A DNA stretch of 64,000 nt from Climacium dendroides (Eukaryota; Streptophyta; Bryopsida; Hypnales; Climaciaceae). The stretch's first letter is position 1, and each line of letters opens with the position of its first letter. A program made the position numbers and the translations under genes. Shown here one piece after another: positions 32,501-46,126 of this stretch. Below the pieces are notes generated by a model, which was not told the DNA's origin, did no database searches, and saw nothing but the letters and a program-made list of their open reading frames with translations. The stretch is taken from NCBI GenBank assembly GCA_950106755.1, contig CATNNA010000033.1, forward strand, positions 248,001 through 312,000, read 5' to 3'.

Positions 32501-33062
32501 CTGTACAGAAGTTGCGCCGTAGATCTATTTCGGGCAAAAGGGCCTCCGGTCGCGGTCATCGATGGTTTCTTGCCTTTTTCGCTAGCTCAGGGGACTGCGC
32601 CCCGGCGACGGCCCAAGGATCGAACCCTCGTCGCCGGACACCGGATCCTGAGACAGTTAACCGTGGGCGCCACCGAGGCCCGACGGCCGGAGGCGTCCGT
32701 CCCACGGGTGCGATGGTATTAGTACGGCTTGGACTCCCACAGAGCCCGCGATGTGCTCCCGTTGAATTGGTGCTCTGGGCGTCGATCCGGGACCGCGGCT
32801 GCTTCCGTACACACACCCACACCCACACCCCTTCCATATACGTGGTGGTCATCGGCACGAGAACAGCTTGGAGGACGCCTTTTGTTCGAAGGGTATCGAA
32901 TTCAAAAGGACCGAACAACCAGCCAACTAGGGAAGACGAGACGAAAAGAAGAATGAAACGTAGGAAAAATTGCATTGCACTATATGTTTTAGAAAAACAA
33001 CAACTGGCAATCCATAGGGAGGATTGAAACCCCCATCCGTGGTTTGTAAAACTGCATAGGAG
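26531..33062 (+). repeat. Macrosatellite unit, copy 3 (6,532 bp)
   Basis: Shares the A at 27,175 with copy 2 and the GGGTCTAG allele (about 30,687) with copies 2, 4 and 5. It has CATGTCCCCGG at about 31,328, as in copies 1 and 5-7. The G tract near 29,677 has 15 G. Confidence 0.97.
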
Positions 33063-36000
33063 AAGTTCCCTCCCGCGTTGAGCCCCATCGAAAGGTACCA
33101 TTGGGATTCCTGTCCTCGTCCCACCTGGTCCCTATCCAAACCAAAGACAGTGGAAGGCGCTTCCCAGCCTCCTGCGTACCCAAGACTCAGGACCTGGTCG
33201 TTTCGCGACGGCTACCCAACCCATTGAACCCATTGAACCCAACCCGACCCAATAGCACGTGCATACGCTCGACGACGATCTGCATCAACCCCTGCGCACT
33301 TGCGACGCGACACCGTCCCCCGTGGCGCGCCGTCGGGGAGCCCTGGCCCCGAGCGGCCCCCTGGGCTCCTCCGTCCGGGGAGCCGCATGGGCGGGCCTCC
33401 GATGGCGGTCGATGATGGCGCGGCCGACGTTGAGGAGTAGGAATGCGGCGGCAGCGATGGCGAGGACGGCGAAGACGGTGGTGTTCCCCAACAACGTCAC
33501 GACGGAGGGCAGGGACTCCGGACCGTGGCCCCTCGGACCCGGCATGGCGATCAATCCCGACGCCCAATCCCCGTGCAGGCACCGCCAATGCGGGACGGAT
33601 CTCTCGTGCGGTCCTCCCGTGTCGATCGACCGCAGGGACCACGAACGGACTCCCGACCGCACTGCGGACTCGAGCCTTCCCTGGCGTTTAGGTTGTGCGA
33701 GTGCGCGGATGGAGCCACCGCGCTGGCCATGCCCCCCCCTCCCCCCCGGATGGGAGAGGGTTCAGGGTTATCGATGCGGCAATGGCACGGGCGCGCGGCC
33801 GTCATGGGCTGCATGATTCGAGGATGCGCAGGAGGAGCCTTCTCTTCAACATTGCCTCTTAACGGCGTCCGGTGGTCCCGCGGAGTAGCTTCGCAGGGAA
33901 GCTTCTTCCCGTAGTAGCTTCGCACGTTATTTTACTTCTTCCTGTGGTAGCTCCTCCCCGTAGTAGCTGCGCGCATTTACTTCTTCCTGTGGTAGCTTCG
34001 CGCAGAAGCTTCGTCCTGTGGTGGCTTCGAGCGGAAGCTTCTTCCCGTGGTAGCTTCGAGCAGAAGCCTCTTCCCGTGGTGGCTTCGAGCGGAAGCTTCT
34101 TCCTGTGGTAGCTTCGAGCGGAAGCCTCTTCCTGTGGTAGCTTCGAGCGGAAGCCTCTTCCCGCGGTGCAAGGAACCTCCCTCCCTCCCTCCCTCCCTCC
34201 CATCCACCCGTTTCTTGTATTATTTTTGGATGGTCCCTCCAATCTTGCGGTGCACCGAAAAGGAAGGAGCATGGAACACGCGTTTCTCTTCCTTTCCTGA
34301 CGTGTTTTTCGAAGTACCAATGTCTTTTGTCTTTCTACTATTCTACGTAGCCAGTACGTCTCACGCTCGAATCGGTGTGCGACGGTTTAGGGTCGGAGTG
34401 AGTTGAGCGGGTGTGATTTGGAGCCCCTGCCTTTGTTGGGGTTGGATGGAAGTGGAGTTGTGGTTTAGGGTGCGTTTCGGAAAGCCTGTTCCATAGCCAC
34501 CTCCTCCTATTGGCATTCCGGTTTTACTTTGTGAAGAAGATGAATTCCTCATCGCTTCCTGAAATCATGGAGCGTTTCTCCCCTGTTGTCGTTTTCCCCG
34601 GTTATGGGGAAACGAACGAACCCCCGACCGTCCCCCCTTGGGTTCCGGGCCAAGCATGTTGTTCCTCTTGTCGTCTTCCTCACTACTTCCCCGCCGACTG
34701 ATTCGGCTCCTCGAATGAGCCCAGTGCCAGTTTCCATTTTATTATCCTTGACCAACTAACTTCTATTGCCGCCTCGGTCTTCCCACCTTCCGCAATCGCA
34801 TTGAAAGGGTCTCAGGAAAAAATAAAAAGTCGTACACTTTGACTTCTTTTGGGGGTATGTGCCAGTCGATTGGGTAGAGCGAAGTACCCTCTCTACGTTT
34901 TTGCATTATGCCATCCAAACCCACGTGCATCGCAAGGTTTAATTAACTCTCGAAAGTACTTCAAAAAGACGGTGAACAATAAAGTGCGCCGCCTGCAGCA
35001 ATTCATAACTCCCGTGTAATACTACTCTGGCACGTACGAATGCTTTTGTTCCCTGGATTGTAGTATACTTTATGTGGGAGCGCGCTTGCTTTGTGATTTT
35101 TGAAGTACTAGCAATCATCTATGGGAGGTGAAAGTAGTTTGATCAACCCCTAAAGGACGAACTGAAGGTGCCTTTCTTGGCAACATAGATTTTTTGGGCA
35201 GGTACGTGTGACTGGAGATTTCATTATTTTTCTTAGAAATTTTCACACAGCATGCGGACGAGGAGTATCTTCAAGCCCCCCGATTTTCATAACTTCCGAC
35301 CTCGTGATTAAAGAGTCGTTGCACGATATGTTGTTTTCTTTCCTCAACTCGGGCCGTTTGGGTAGGCCTGGGAAAAACCCTTCTCTTAGAAATTAAAATT
35401 TGAAATTAGTTCTTTGGATTTATATAGGTGAGAAAAAGCTTTGAAATCGATCCATTTTGATTAGTGAGACAAGGGTTACGAGGGTTTACTAGGGTTTTAG
35501 GGTTTTAGGAATTCACTACTCCAAAATAAACTTTGAAGTTCATCATGCAACTCAATTTTCAATATTTTGGTAGGGGAAAAAAAAAAAGAAAAGAAAAAGA
35601 GCATTGGCTGTAGATTGCATATCACAACATAGGGGATTGACATTTATCAATTCAAAAAATAAATTATTAACGATTTAGTATTTCGAACCACTTGCTACTT
35701 CTTTCTACTTCCTATTTTTTCCCACAACGTTGTGCAATTTCAAATGGTTTGAAAATCTCCAAGCATGTAGCCAACTGGACTTGAAACACGAATCCAAAGA
35801 AGCACCACCAATTCGGTCATTTTTCCATGAAAATATGAGCTTGTCAAGAGAAACCGCCCTGTTTTTCGCAGAGTTACAATAATGATTTTTTGGTCAATTC
35901 GAACGCCAATACCTTGCAACCTACACGGCGGAATTCTTTGGAATTTTTTCCACATCTCCTTGAACAAGCTTATTACAAGATCCTACGGTTACGTGGTTCC

Positions 36001-39000
36001 AAAAGGGTGTTCTTTTTCAAAATTTGGTACATGTTCTAGAAATGGCAATTTTGGAGCGTTTTTGATGAAAATGTAGCTTGGTCCTTTGGGGGTTAATAAT
36101 GGATCTCAACTTTCCTAACATGGCGATGGAGAGTTTGGAACCGTTTTGGGTTTAGGGGTCTCAAGGGTTTTGGGGTTTCCACGAGTGTTCCAGGGGGTCA
36201 CAAGGGAGGGGGGGGGGGGGGGGTCCATGCGGGTTCCAGAGGGGTTGAGGGCTTTTCGCGAGGGTTCCAGGGTTTTTTTAGGGGTTCCACGAGGGTTCCG
36301 GGGGGGTTGAGGCCCCCCCCCTCTTGTCAACTATTGGGGTTCCAACGGCACAAAATTTGCCTCTAGGAGTGGGACCGTTTCGTTGTAAGACATAGCCACT
36401 TTGGCTTCAGCGGTCGGGGGTGTTTGACTTTGCAATTGCAGAACGAATGTGAGGAATTGGAGATTCAACATGACATTTTGGGTTCACTTCTTGTGGAGAC
36501 TCTAACTCCGAAAATGTCTTCGTTTTCGAAACATAAAATTTGGCTTCGAATTCGGACCCTGCATGGAGGGTTCAGGAGATGCTCGACTTTGACGCGCTTG
36601 TCGTTGTTCCGGGTTTAGGGTAGACGAAGAGATTGTGGAGCTCGAATGAGTTGGGTCCATTTCCAAGCCCCAAGTATACATGTGTGTGCGCTTTCGGCGG
36701 TGCAGTGGTTTAGGGTGAGGTCGGTAATTTGCAATTGTTCGTGCTTGTGACATTGGAGTGGAGGACTTTTGTAGTTAGTAAGGGTTCCTTATGGGTCAAA
36801 CCACACTCCAAGGTACCATTGGGATTGCTTTCGTAGGGCAGGGTTCGAGTCGTTTCTTCCACTTTTGGAAGCCCTTCGTTTCTTTGGCGGTGCCATTGTT
36901 TTTTGGAATTGGTGGGTGAATAGGATAGCCATGCATTCCTTGGTTGAGGAGAAGAACAAATTTCACAAGAGAGATCCTTCCACAGGCAAAAATCCCCAAC
37001 GATGAGGCTACCTTTGGTGGTTTTATCATGATAAAGCATTCTAGATAGATATTTGGGTCAAAGCTTTTTTAACTTCTAAAACATAAGACTATGAAGGAGA
37101 ATTTTTTGAGATTACATTTCGGACTCAAAATAGTATAATTTTTGAATGAATTTCTTGATTTAGGACAAATTCTTGTTTTATTCTTTAAACGAAATGATAC
37201 ATTCAATTTCAAAAGTAGGGTCTAGAGGGCCCTAGATGTAGACAATATATGGACTTTTTGTTTTATCAGAGTCACTGTTTGGATTAGTATTAATACCGAA
37301 AAGGACGTTCCCATGTTTTGACCTCTGAATATTATAGAGAGTGGAAAAATATTCAAATGGTGGAAAAAGATTCTTTTTCTACTTCATCATATGGATATAG
37401 GTACCCATGTTTTTTTCGGATTCAATCACATTGTTATTCATTAGAAATGAGACCCCTTTTTCTACCATTGAAAGTCCTGACCCCTTGACATTTGGAATTC
37501 GGTTGGCACTTTCGTATAGAAGTCTTGATTTATCTATGAATAAGAAAATTTTAGCTTGAACGCGCATCGGAGTACTAGAGGAAAAGGACGAAGGTGACTA
37601 ATTTGAATAGATTAGCCACAAATTTAAAAACAATAGCTTGGAAGAAGTTACCTTGGGTATTTCAATGGGTCTGACTTGTTTTGTGGTACATTGGAGTGTG
37701 ATTTGACTCGAATGGATGCTCATATAGGAAACAACCCCAAACTCCATATTGGTATCCTCTATGTCGTACTGCACGGACCACATCTAGAGGGTCATGTTTT
37801 GAATTCAGTCAAGATGACTATGGTTTGCAAGTTTTACCCCGGGTTTTCGAAACTCATGTCCTCGGTTCCCGTTGCTGTAGGAGATAGTGGGGCATGGCTT
37901 ACCCAAACATTGACATCCGAAAGTTTCTGACGAACAAGTGCGAGGCATCGACAGAAGCCATCGAAAAGAAATGCTCCGATTCTCTGCTCTTGAACATTCT
38001 CGCAGAAGGTCCGTACGGAGACATTGCCCCGGAAGCTAAAGGGGGCACAGTGAAGGCGCACGGGGGGGTGTTGGCCATGACATCGGTAGCCTTGGGAGAA
38101 ATGTTCCGGCAGGGGACCGAAGGAGTTGCATCTTTCCTCCGTTGTGAGTTGGTCCGAGCTGCCTTGGGGTTTTAGGGTTCGGGGTTGTGGGGCCATTGAG
38201 GGTTTAGGGTGGGAGGGATTTTCAGGGTTTAGGGTGGAAGGGTTTTTTAGGGTTCGGGTTTAGGGTTTAGGGTGTATGGCCGATTTGGGGGGGGGGGGGT
38301 CTTAGGGTTTTAGGGTTCGTGGGGTTTTGGGTGTTTTGTTTTTTTCGTTTTTTGGGGGGTTTAGGGTTTAGGGTTCAAGGGACTTGTGACAGGGCATCGC
38401 AAATGGATACTTGGGTCCCGGTTCTTCTATCATCCTGCGTTTAGGACGCGGAACCATTGAGGATTAGGGTTTGAGTGACCGAATTCCAGATCCAAGGTAG
38501 TAGGAGGGTTTAGGGTGCATTGGTAGATCCTTGACGATCGGTTTAAGGGTTTAGGGTTTAGGGTACTGTCACGGAAATAGCGTTTCGTGGGGCCCTTGAT
38601 GTGAATATTGAATACCCTTTTCGGTCCACCCGAATCATCGCTCGGGCTGATTTGAATCCGATCGACAAGGACGCTGACGAATTCAGGGTTTAGGGTATCG
38701 TAGGAAACGGGGAAGGGACCGAATGGTTGCCAGAGAGTCCTTGCTTCCCTATCCCGCCCCGCCTCCCCTTACGGTCCTAGGAATGTACGCACGCATGTTT
38801 TTTTTTGGATCCAATGACGTCATTATTCATTCATTTGGAGATTAGGCCCCTCCTCTACCACTGGGAAGCCTGACAGGCTGCCATGTGACCCCAAGTTGGG
38901 ATTTAGGTGCAGAAGGGTTTTGATCTTGGAAGATACGAAGAGGAAAACAAGATCGGGCTTGAACGGGTCTCGGAGCACGAGTAGAGAAGGACCGGAACGA

Positions 39001-39594
39001 CCGAATGGGTTGAGGGTTTCAAAAGAGAGCCACTGTACAGAAGTTGCGCCGTAGATCTATTTCGGGCAAAAGGGCCTCCGGTCGCGGTCATCGATGGTTT
39101 CTTGCCTTTTTCGCTAGCTCAGGGGACTGCGCCCCGGCGACGGCCCAAGGATCGAACCCTCGTCGCCGGACACCGGATCCTGAGACAGTTAACCGTGGGC
39201 GCCACCGAGGCCCGACGGCCGGAGGCGTCCGTCCCACGGGTGCGATGGTATTAGTACGGCTTGGACTCCCACAGAGCCCGCGATGTGCTCCCGTTGAATT
39301 GGTGCTCTGGGCGTCGATCCGGGACCGCGGCTGCTTCCGTACACACACCCACACCCACACCCCTTCCATATACGTGGTGGTCATCGGCACGAGAACAGCT
39401 TGGAGGACGCCTTTTGTTCGAAGGGTATCGAATTCAAAAGGACCGAACAACCAGCCAACTAGGGAAGACGAGACGAAAAGAAGAATGAAACGTAGGAAAA
39501 ATTGCATTGCACTATATGTTTTAGAAAAACAACAACTGGCAATCCATAGGGAGGATTGAAACCCCCATCCGTGGTTTGTAAAACTGCATAGGAG
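33063..39594 (+). repeat. Macrosatellite unit, copy 4 (6,532 bp)
   Basis: Carries three G-to-A differences within 81 bp (33,781, 33,813 and 33,861) that are otherwise found only in copy 5. It has CATGTCCTCGG at about 37,860 as in copy 2. The G tract near 36,208 has 16 G. Confidence 0.97.
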
Positions 39595-42500
39595 AAGTTC
39601 CCTCCCGCGTTGAGCCCCATCGAAAGGTACCATTGGGATTCCTGTCCTCGTCCCACCTGGTCCCTATCCAAACCAAAGACAGTGGAAGGCGCTTCCCAGC
39701 CTCCTGCGTACCCAAGACTCAGGACCTGGTCGTTTCGCGACGGCTACCCAACCCATTGAACCCATTGAACCCAACCCGACCCAATAGCACGTGCATACGC
39801 TCGACGACGATCTGCATCAACCCCTGCGCACTTGCGACGCGACACCGTCCCCCGTGGCGCGCCGTCGGGGAGCCCTGGCCCCGAGCGGCCCCCTGGGCTC
39901 CTCCGTCCGGGGAGCCGCATGGGCGGGCCTCCGATGGCGGTCGATGATGGCGCGGCCGACGTTGAGGAGTAGGAATGCGGCGGCAGCGATGGCGAGGACG
40001 GCGAAGACGGTGGTGTTCCCCAACAACGTCACGACGGAGGGCAGGGACTCCGGACCGTGGCCCCTCGGACCCGGCATGGCGATCAATCCCGACGCCCAAT
40101 CCCCGTGCAGGCACCGCCAATGCGGGACGGATCTCTCGTGCGGTCCTCCCGTGTCGATCGACCGCAGGGACCACGAACGGACTCCCGACCGCACTGCGGA
40201 CTCGAGCCTTCCCTGGCGTTTAGGTTGTGCGAGTGCGCGGATGGAGCCACCGCGCTGGCCATGCCCCCCCCTCCCCCCCGGATGGGAGAGGGTTCAGGGT
40301 TATCGATGCGGCAATGGCACGGGCGCGCGGCCGTCATGGGCTGCATGATTCGAGGATGCGCAGGAGGAGCCTTCTCTTCAACATTGCCTCTTAACGGCGT
40401 CCGGTGGTCCCGCGGAGTAGCTTCGCAGGGAAGCTTCTTCCCGTAGTAGCTTCGCACGTTATTTTACTTCTTCCTGTGGTAGCTCCTCCCCGTAGTAGCT
40501 GCGCGCATTTACTTCTTCCTGTGGTAGCTTCGCGCAGAAGCTTCGTCCTGTGGTGGCTTCGAGCGGAAGCTTCTTCCCGTGGTAGCTTCGAGCAGAAGCC
40601 TCTTCCCGTGGTGGCTTCGAGCGGAAGCTTCTTCCTGTGGTAGCTTCGAGCGGAAGCCTCTTCCTGTGGTAGCTTCGAGCGGAAGCCTCTTCCCGCGGTG
40701 CAAGGAACCTCCCTCCCTCCCTCCCTCCCTCCCATCCACCCGTTTCTTGTATTATTTTTGGATGGTCCCTCCAATCTTGCGGTGCACCGAAAAGGAAGGA
40801 GCATGGAACACGCGTTTCTCTTCCTTTCCTGACGTGTTTTTCGAAGTACCAATGTCTTTTGTCTTTCTACTATTCTACGTAGCCAGTACGTCTCACGCTC
40901 GAATCGGTGTGCGACGGTTTAGGGTCGGAGTGAGTTGAGCGGGTGTGATTTGGAGCCCCTGCCTTTGTTGGGGTTGGATGGAAGTGGAGTTGTGGTTTAG
41001 GGTGCGTTTCGGAAAGCCTGTTCCATAGCCACCTCCTCCTATTGGCATTCCGGTTTTACTTTGTGAAGAAGATGAATTCCTCATCGCTTCCTGAAATCAT
41101 GGAGCGTTTCTCCCCTGTTGTCGTTTTCCCCGGTTATGGGGAAACGAACGAACCCCCGACCGTCCCCCCTTGGGTTCCGGGCCAAGCATGTTGTTCCTCT
41201 TGTCGTCTTCCTCACTACTTCCCCGCCGACTGATTCGGCTCCTCGAATGAGCCCAGTGCCAGTTTCCATTTTATTATCCTTGACCAACTAACTTCTATTG
41301 CCGCCTCGGTCTTCCCACCTTCCGCAATCGCATTGAAAGGGTCTCAGGAAAAAATAAAAAGTCGTACACTTTGACTTCTTTTGGGGGTATGTGCCAGTCG
41401 ATTGGGTAGAGCGAAGTACCCTCTCTACGTTTTTGCATTATGCCATCCAAACCCACGTGCATCGCAAGGTTTAATTAACTCTCGAAAGTACTTCAAAAAG
41501 ACGGTGAACAATAAAGTGCGCCGCCTGCAGCAATTCATAACTCCCGTGTAATACTACTCTGGCACGTACGAATGCTTTTGTTCCCTGGATTGTAGTATAC
41601 TTTATGTGGGAGCGCGCTTGCTTTGTGATTTTTGAAGTACTAGCAATCATCTATGGGAGGTGAAAGTAGTTTGATCAACCCCTAAAGGACGAACTGAAGG
41701 TGCCTTTCTTGGCAACATAGATTTTTTGGGCAGGTACGTGTGACTGGAGATTTCATTATTTTTCTTAGAAATTTTCACACAGCATGCGGACGAGGAGTAT
41801 CTTCAAGCCCCCCGATTTTCATAACTTCCGACCTCGTGATTAAAGAGTCGTTGCACGATATGTTGTTTTCTTTCCTCAACTCGGGCCGTTTGGGTAGGCC
41901 TGGGAAAAACCCTTCTCTTAGAAATTAAAATTTGAAATTAGTTCTTTGGATTTATATAGGTGAGAAAAAGCTTTGAAATCGATCCATTTTGATTAGTGAG
42001 ACAAGGGTTACGAGGGTTTACTAGGGTTTTAGGGTTTTAGGAATTCACTACTCCAAAATAAACTTTGAAGTTCATCATGCAACTCAATTTTCAATATTTT
42101 GGTAGGGGAAAAAAAAAAAGAAAAGAAAAAGAGCATTGGCTGTAGATTGCATATCACAACATAGGGGATTGACATTTATCAATTCAAAAAATAAATTATT
42201 AACGATTTAGTATTTCGAACCACTTGCTACTTCTTTCTACTTCCTATTTTTTCCCACAACGTTGTGCAATTTCAAATGGTTTGAAAATCTCCAAGCATGT
42301 AGCCAACTGGACTTGAAACACGAATCCAAAGAAGCACCACCAATTCGGTCATTTTTCCATGAAAATATGAGCTTGTCAAGAGAAACCGCCCTGTTTTTCG
42401 CAGAGTTACAATAATGATTTTTTGGTCAATTCGAACGCCAATACCTTGCAACCTACACGGCGGAATTCTTTGGAATTTTTTCCACATCTCCTTGAACAAG

Positions 42501-45500
42501 CTTATTACAAGATCCTACGGTTACGTGGTTCCAAAAGGGTGTTCTTTTTCAAAATTTGGTACATGTTCTAGAAATGGCAATTTTGGAGCGTTTTTGATGA
42601 AAATGTAGCTTGGTCCTTTGGGGGTTAATAATGGATCTCAACTTTCCTAACATGGCGATGGAGAGTTTGGAACCGTTTTGGGTTTAGGGGTCTCAAGGGT
42701 TTTGGGGTTTCCACGAGTGTTCCAGGGGGTCACAAGGGAGGGGGGGGGGGGGGGGTCCATGCGGGTTCCAGAGGGGTTGAGGGCTTTTCGCGAGGGTTCC
42801 AGGGTTTTTTTAGGGGTTCCACGAGGGTTCCGGGGGGGTTGAGGCCCCCCCCCTCTTGTCAACTATTGGGGTTCCAACGGCACAAAATTTGCCTCTAGGA
42901 GTGGGACCGTTTCGTTGTAAGACATAGCCACTTTGGCTTCAGCGGTCGGGGGTGTTTGACTTTGCAATTGCAGAACGAATGTGAGGAATTGGAGATTCAA
43001 CATGACATTTTGGGTTCACTTCTTGTGGAGACTCTAACTCCGAAAATGTCTTCGTTTTCGAAACATAAAATTTGGCTTCGAATTCGGACCCTGCATGGAG
43101 GGTTCAGGAGATGCTCGACTTTGACGCGCTTGTCGTTGTTCCGGGTTTAGGGTAGACGAAGAGATTGTGGAGCTCGAATGAGTTGGGTCCATTTCCAAGC
43201 CCCAAGTATACATGTGTGTGCGCTTTCGGCGGTGCAGTGGTTTAGGGTGAGGTCGGTAATTTGCAATTGTTCGTGCTTGTGACATTGGAGTGGAGGACTT
43301 TTGTAGTTAGTAAGGGTTCCTTATGGGTCAAACCACACTCCAAGGTACCATTGGGATTGCTTTCGTAGGGCAGGGTTCGAGTCGTTTCTTCCACTTTTGG
43401 AAGCCCTTCGTTTCTTTGGCGGTGCCATTGTTTTTTGGAATTGGTGGGTGAATAGGATAGCCATGCATTCCTTGGTTGAGGAGAAGAACAAATTTCACAA
43501 GAGAGATCCTTCCACAGGCAAAAATCCCCAACGATGAGGCTACCTTTGGTGGTTTTATCATGATAAAGCATTCTAGATAGATATTTGGGTCAAAGCTTTT
43601 TTAACTTCTAAAACATAAGACTATGAAGGAGAATTTTTTGAGATTACATTTCGGACTCAAAATAGTATAATTTTTGAATGAATTTCTTGATTTAGGACAA
43701 ATTCTTGTTTTATTCTTTAAACGAAATGATACATTCAATTTCAAAAGTAGGGTCTAGAGGGCCCTAGATGTAGACAATATATGGACTTTTTGTTTTATCA
43801 GAGTCACTGTTTGGATTAGTATTAATACCGAAAAGGACGTTCCCATGTTTTGACCTCTGAATATTATAGAGAGTGGAAAAATATTCAAATGGTGGAAAAA
43901 GATTCTTTTTCTACTTCATCATATGGATATAGGTACCCATGTTTTTTTCGGATTCAATCACATTGTTATTCATTAGAAATGAGACCCCTTTTTCTACCAT
44001 TGAAAGTCCTGACCCCTTGACATTTGGAATTCGGTTGGCACTTTCGTATAGAAGTCTTGATTTATCTATGAATAAGAAAATTTTAGCTTGAACGCGCATC
44101 GGAGTACTAGAGGAAAAGGACGAAGGTGACTAATTTGAATAGATTAGCCACAAATTTAAAAACAATAGCTTGGAAGAAGTTACCTTGGGTATTTCAATGG
44201 GTCTGACTTGTTTTGTGGTACATTGGAGTGTGATTTGACTCGAATGGATGCTCATATAGGAAACAACCCCAAACTCCATATTGGTATCCTCTATGTCGTA
44301 CTGCACGGACCACATCTAGAGGGTCATGTTTTGAATTCAGTCAAGATGACTATGGTTTGCAAGTTTTACCCCGGGTTTTCGAAACTCATGTCCCCGGTTC
44401 CCGTTGCTGTAGGAGATAGTGGGGCATGGCTTACCCAAACATTGACATCCGAAAGTTTCTGACGAACAAGTGCGAGGCATCGACAGAAGCCATCGAAAAG
44501 AAATGCTCCGATTCTCTGCTCTTGAACATTCTCGCAGAAGGTCCGTACGGAGACATTGCCCCGGAAGCTAAAGGGGGCACAGTGAAGGCGCACGGGGGGG
44601 TGTTGGCCATGACATCGGTAGCCTTGGGAGAAATGTTCCGGCAGGGGACCGAAGGAGTTGCATCTTTCCTCCGTTGTGAGTTGGTCCGAGCTGCCTTGGG
44701 GTTTTAGGGTTCGGGGTTGTGGGGCCATTGAGGGTTTAGGGTGGGAGGGATTTTCAGGGTTTAGGGTGGAAGGGTTTTTTAGGGTTCGGGTTTAGGGTTT
44801 AGGGTGTATGGCCGATTTGGGGGGGGGGGGGTCTTAGGGTTTTAGGGTTCGTGGGGTTTTGGGTGTTTTGTTTTTTTCGTTTTTTGGGGGGTTTAGGGTT
44901 TAGGGTTCAAGGGACTTGTGACAGGGCATCGCAAATGGATACTTGGGTCCCGGTTCTTCTATCATCCTGCGTTTAGGACGCGGAACCATTGAGGATTAGG
45001 GTTTGAGTGACCGAATTCCAGATCCAAGGTAGTAGGAGGGTTTAGGGTGCATTGGTAGATCCTTGACGATCGGTTTAAGGGTTTAGGGTTTAGGGTACTG
45101 TCACGGAAATAGCGTTTCGTGGGGCCCTTGATGTGAATATTGAATACCCTTTTCGGTCCACCCGAATCATCGCTCGGGCTGATTTGAATCCGATCGACAA
45201 GGACGCTGACGAATTCAGGGTTTAGGGTATCGTAGGAAACGGGGAAGGGACCGAATGGTTGCCAGAGAGTCCTTGCTTCCCTATCCCGCCCCGCCTCCCC
45301 TTACGGTCCTAGGAATGTACGCACGCATGTTTTTTTTTGGATCCAATGACGTCATTATTCATTCATTTGGAGATTAGGCCCCTCCTCTACCACTGGGAAG
45401 CCTGACAGGCTGCCATGTGACCCCAAGTTGGGATTTAGGTGCAGAAGGGTTTTGATCTTGGAAGATACGAAGAGGAAAACAAGATCGGGCTTGAACGGGT

Positions 45501-46126
45501 CTCGGAGCACGAGTAGAGAAGGACCGGAACGACCGAATGGGTTGAGGGTTTCAAAAGAGAGCCACTGTACAGAAGTTGCGCCGTAGATCTATTTCGGGCA
45601 AAAGGGCCTCCGGTCGCGGTCATCGATGGTTTCTTGCCTTTTTCGCTAGCTCAGGGGACTGCGCCCCGGCGACGGCCCAAGGATCGAACCCTCGTCGCCG
45701 GACACCGGATCCTGAGACAGTTAACCGTGGGCGCCACCGAGGCCCGACGGCCGGAGGCGTCCGTCCCACGGGTGCGATGGTATTAGTACGGCTTGGACTC
45801 CCACAGAGCCCGCGATGTGCTCCCGTTGAATTGGTGCTCTGGGCGTCGATCCGGGACCGCGGCTGCTTCCGTACACACACCCACACCCACACCCCTTCCA
45901 TATACGTGGTGGTCATCGGCACGAGAACAGCTTGGAGGACGCCTTTTGTTCGAAGGGTATCGAATTCAAAAGGACCGAACAACCAGCCAACTAGGGAAGA
46001 CGAGACGAAAAGAAGAATGAAACGTAGGAAAAATTGCATTGCACTATATGTTTTAGAAAAACAACAACTGGCAATCCATAGGGAGGATTGAAACCCCCAT
46101 CCGTGGTTTGTAAAACTGCATAGGAG
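39595..46126 (+). repeat. Macrosatellite unit, copy 5 (6,532 bp)
   Basis: Shares the three clustered G-to-A differences of copy 4 (here 40,313, 40,345 and 40,393) and the GGGTCTAG allele (about 43,751). It differs from copy 4 at CATGTCCCCGG (about 44,392). Confidence 0.97.
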
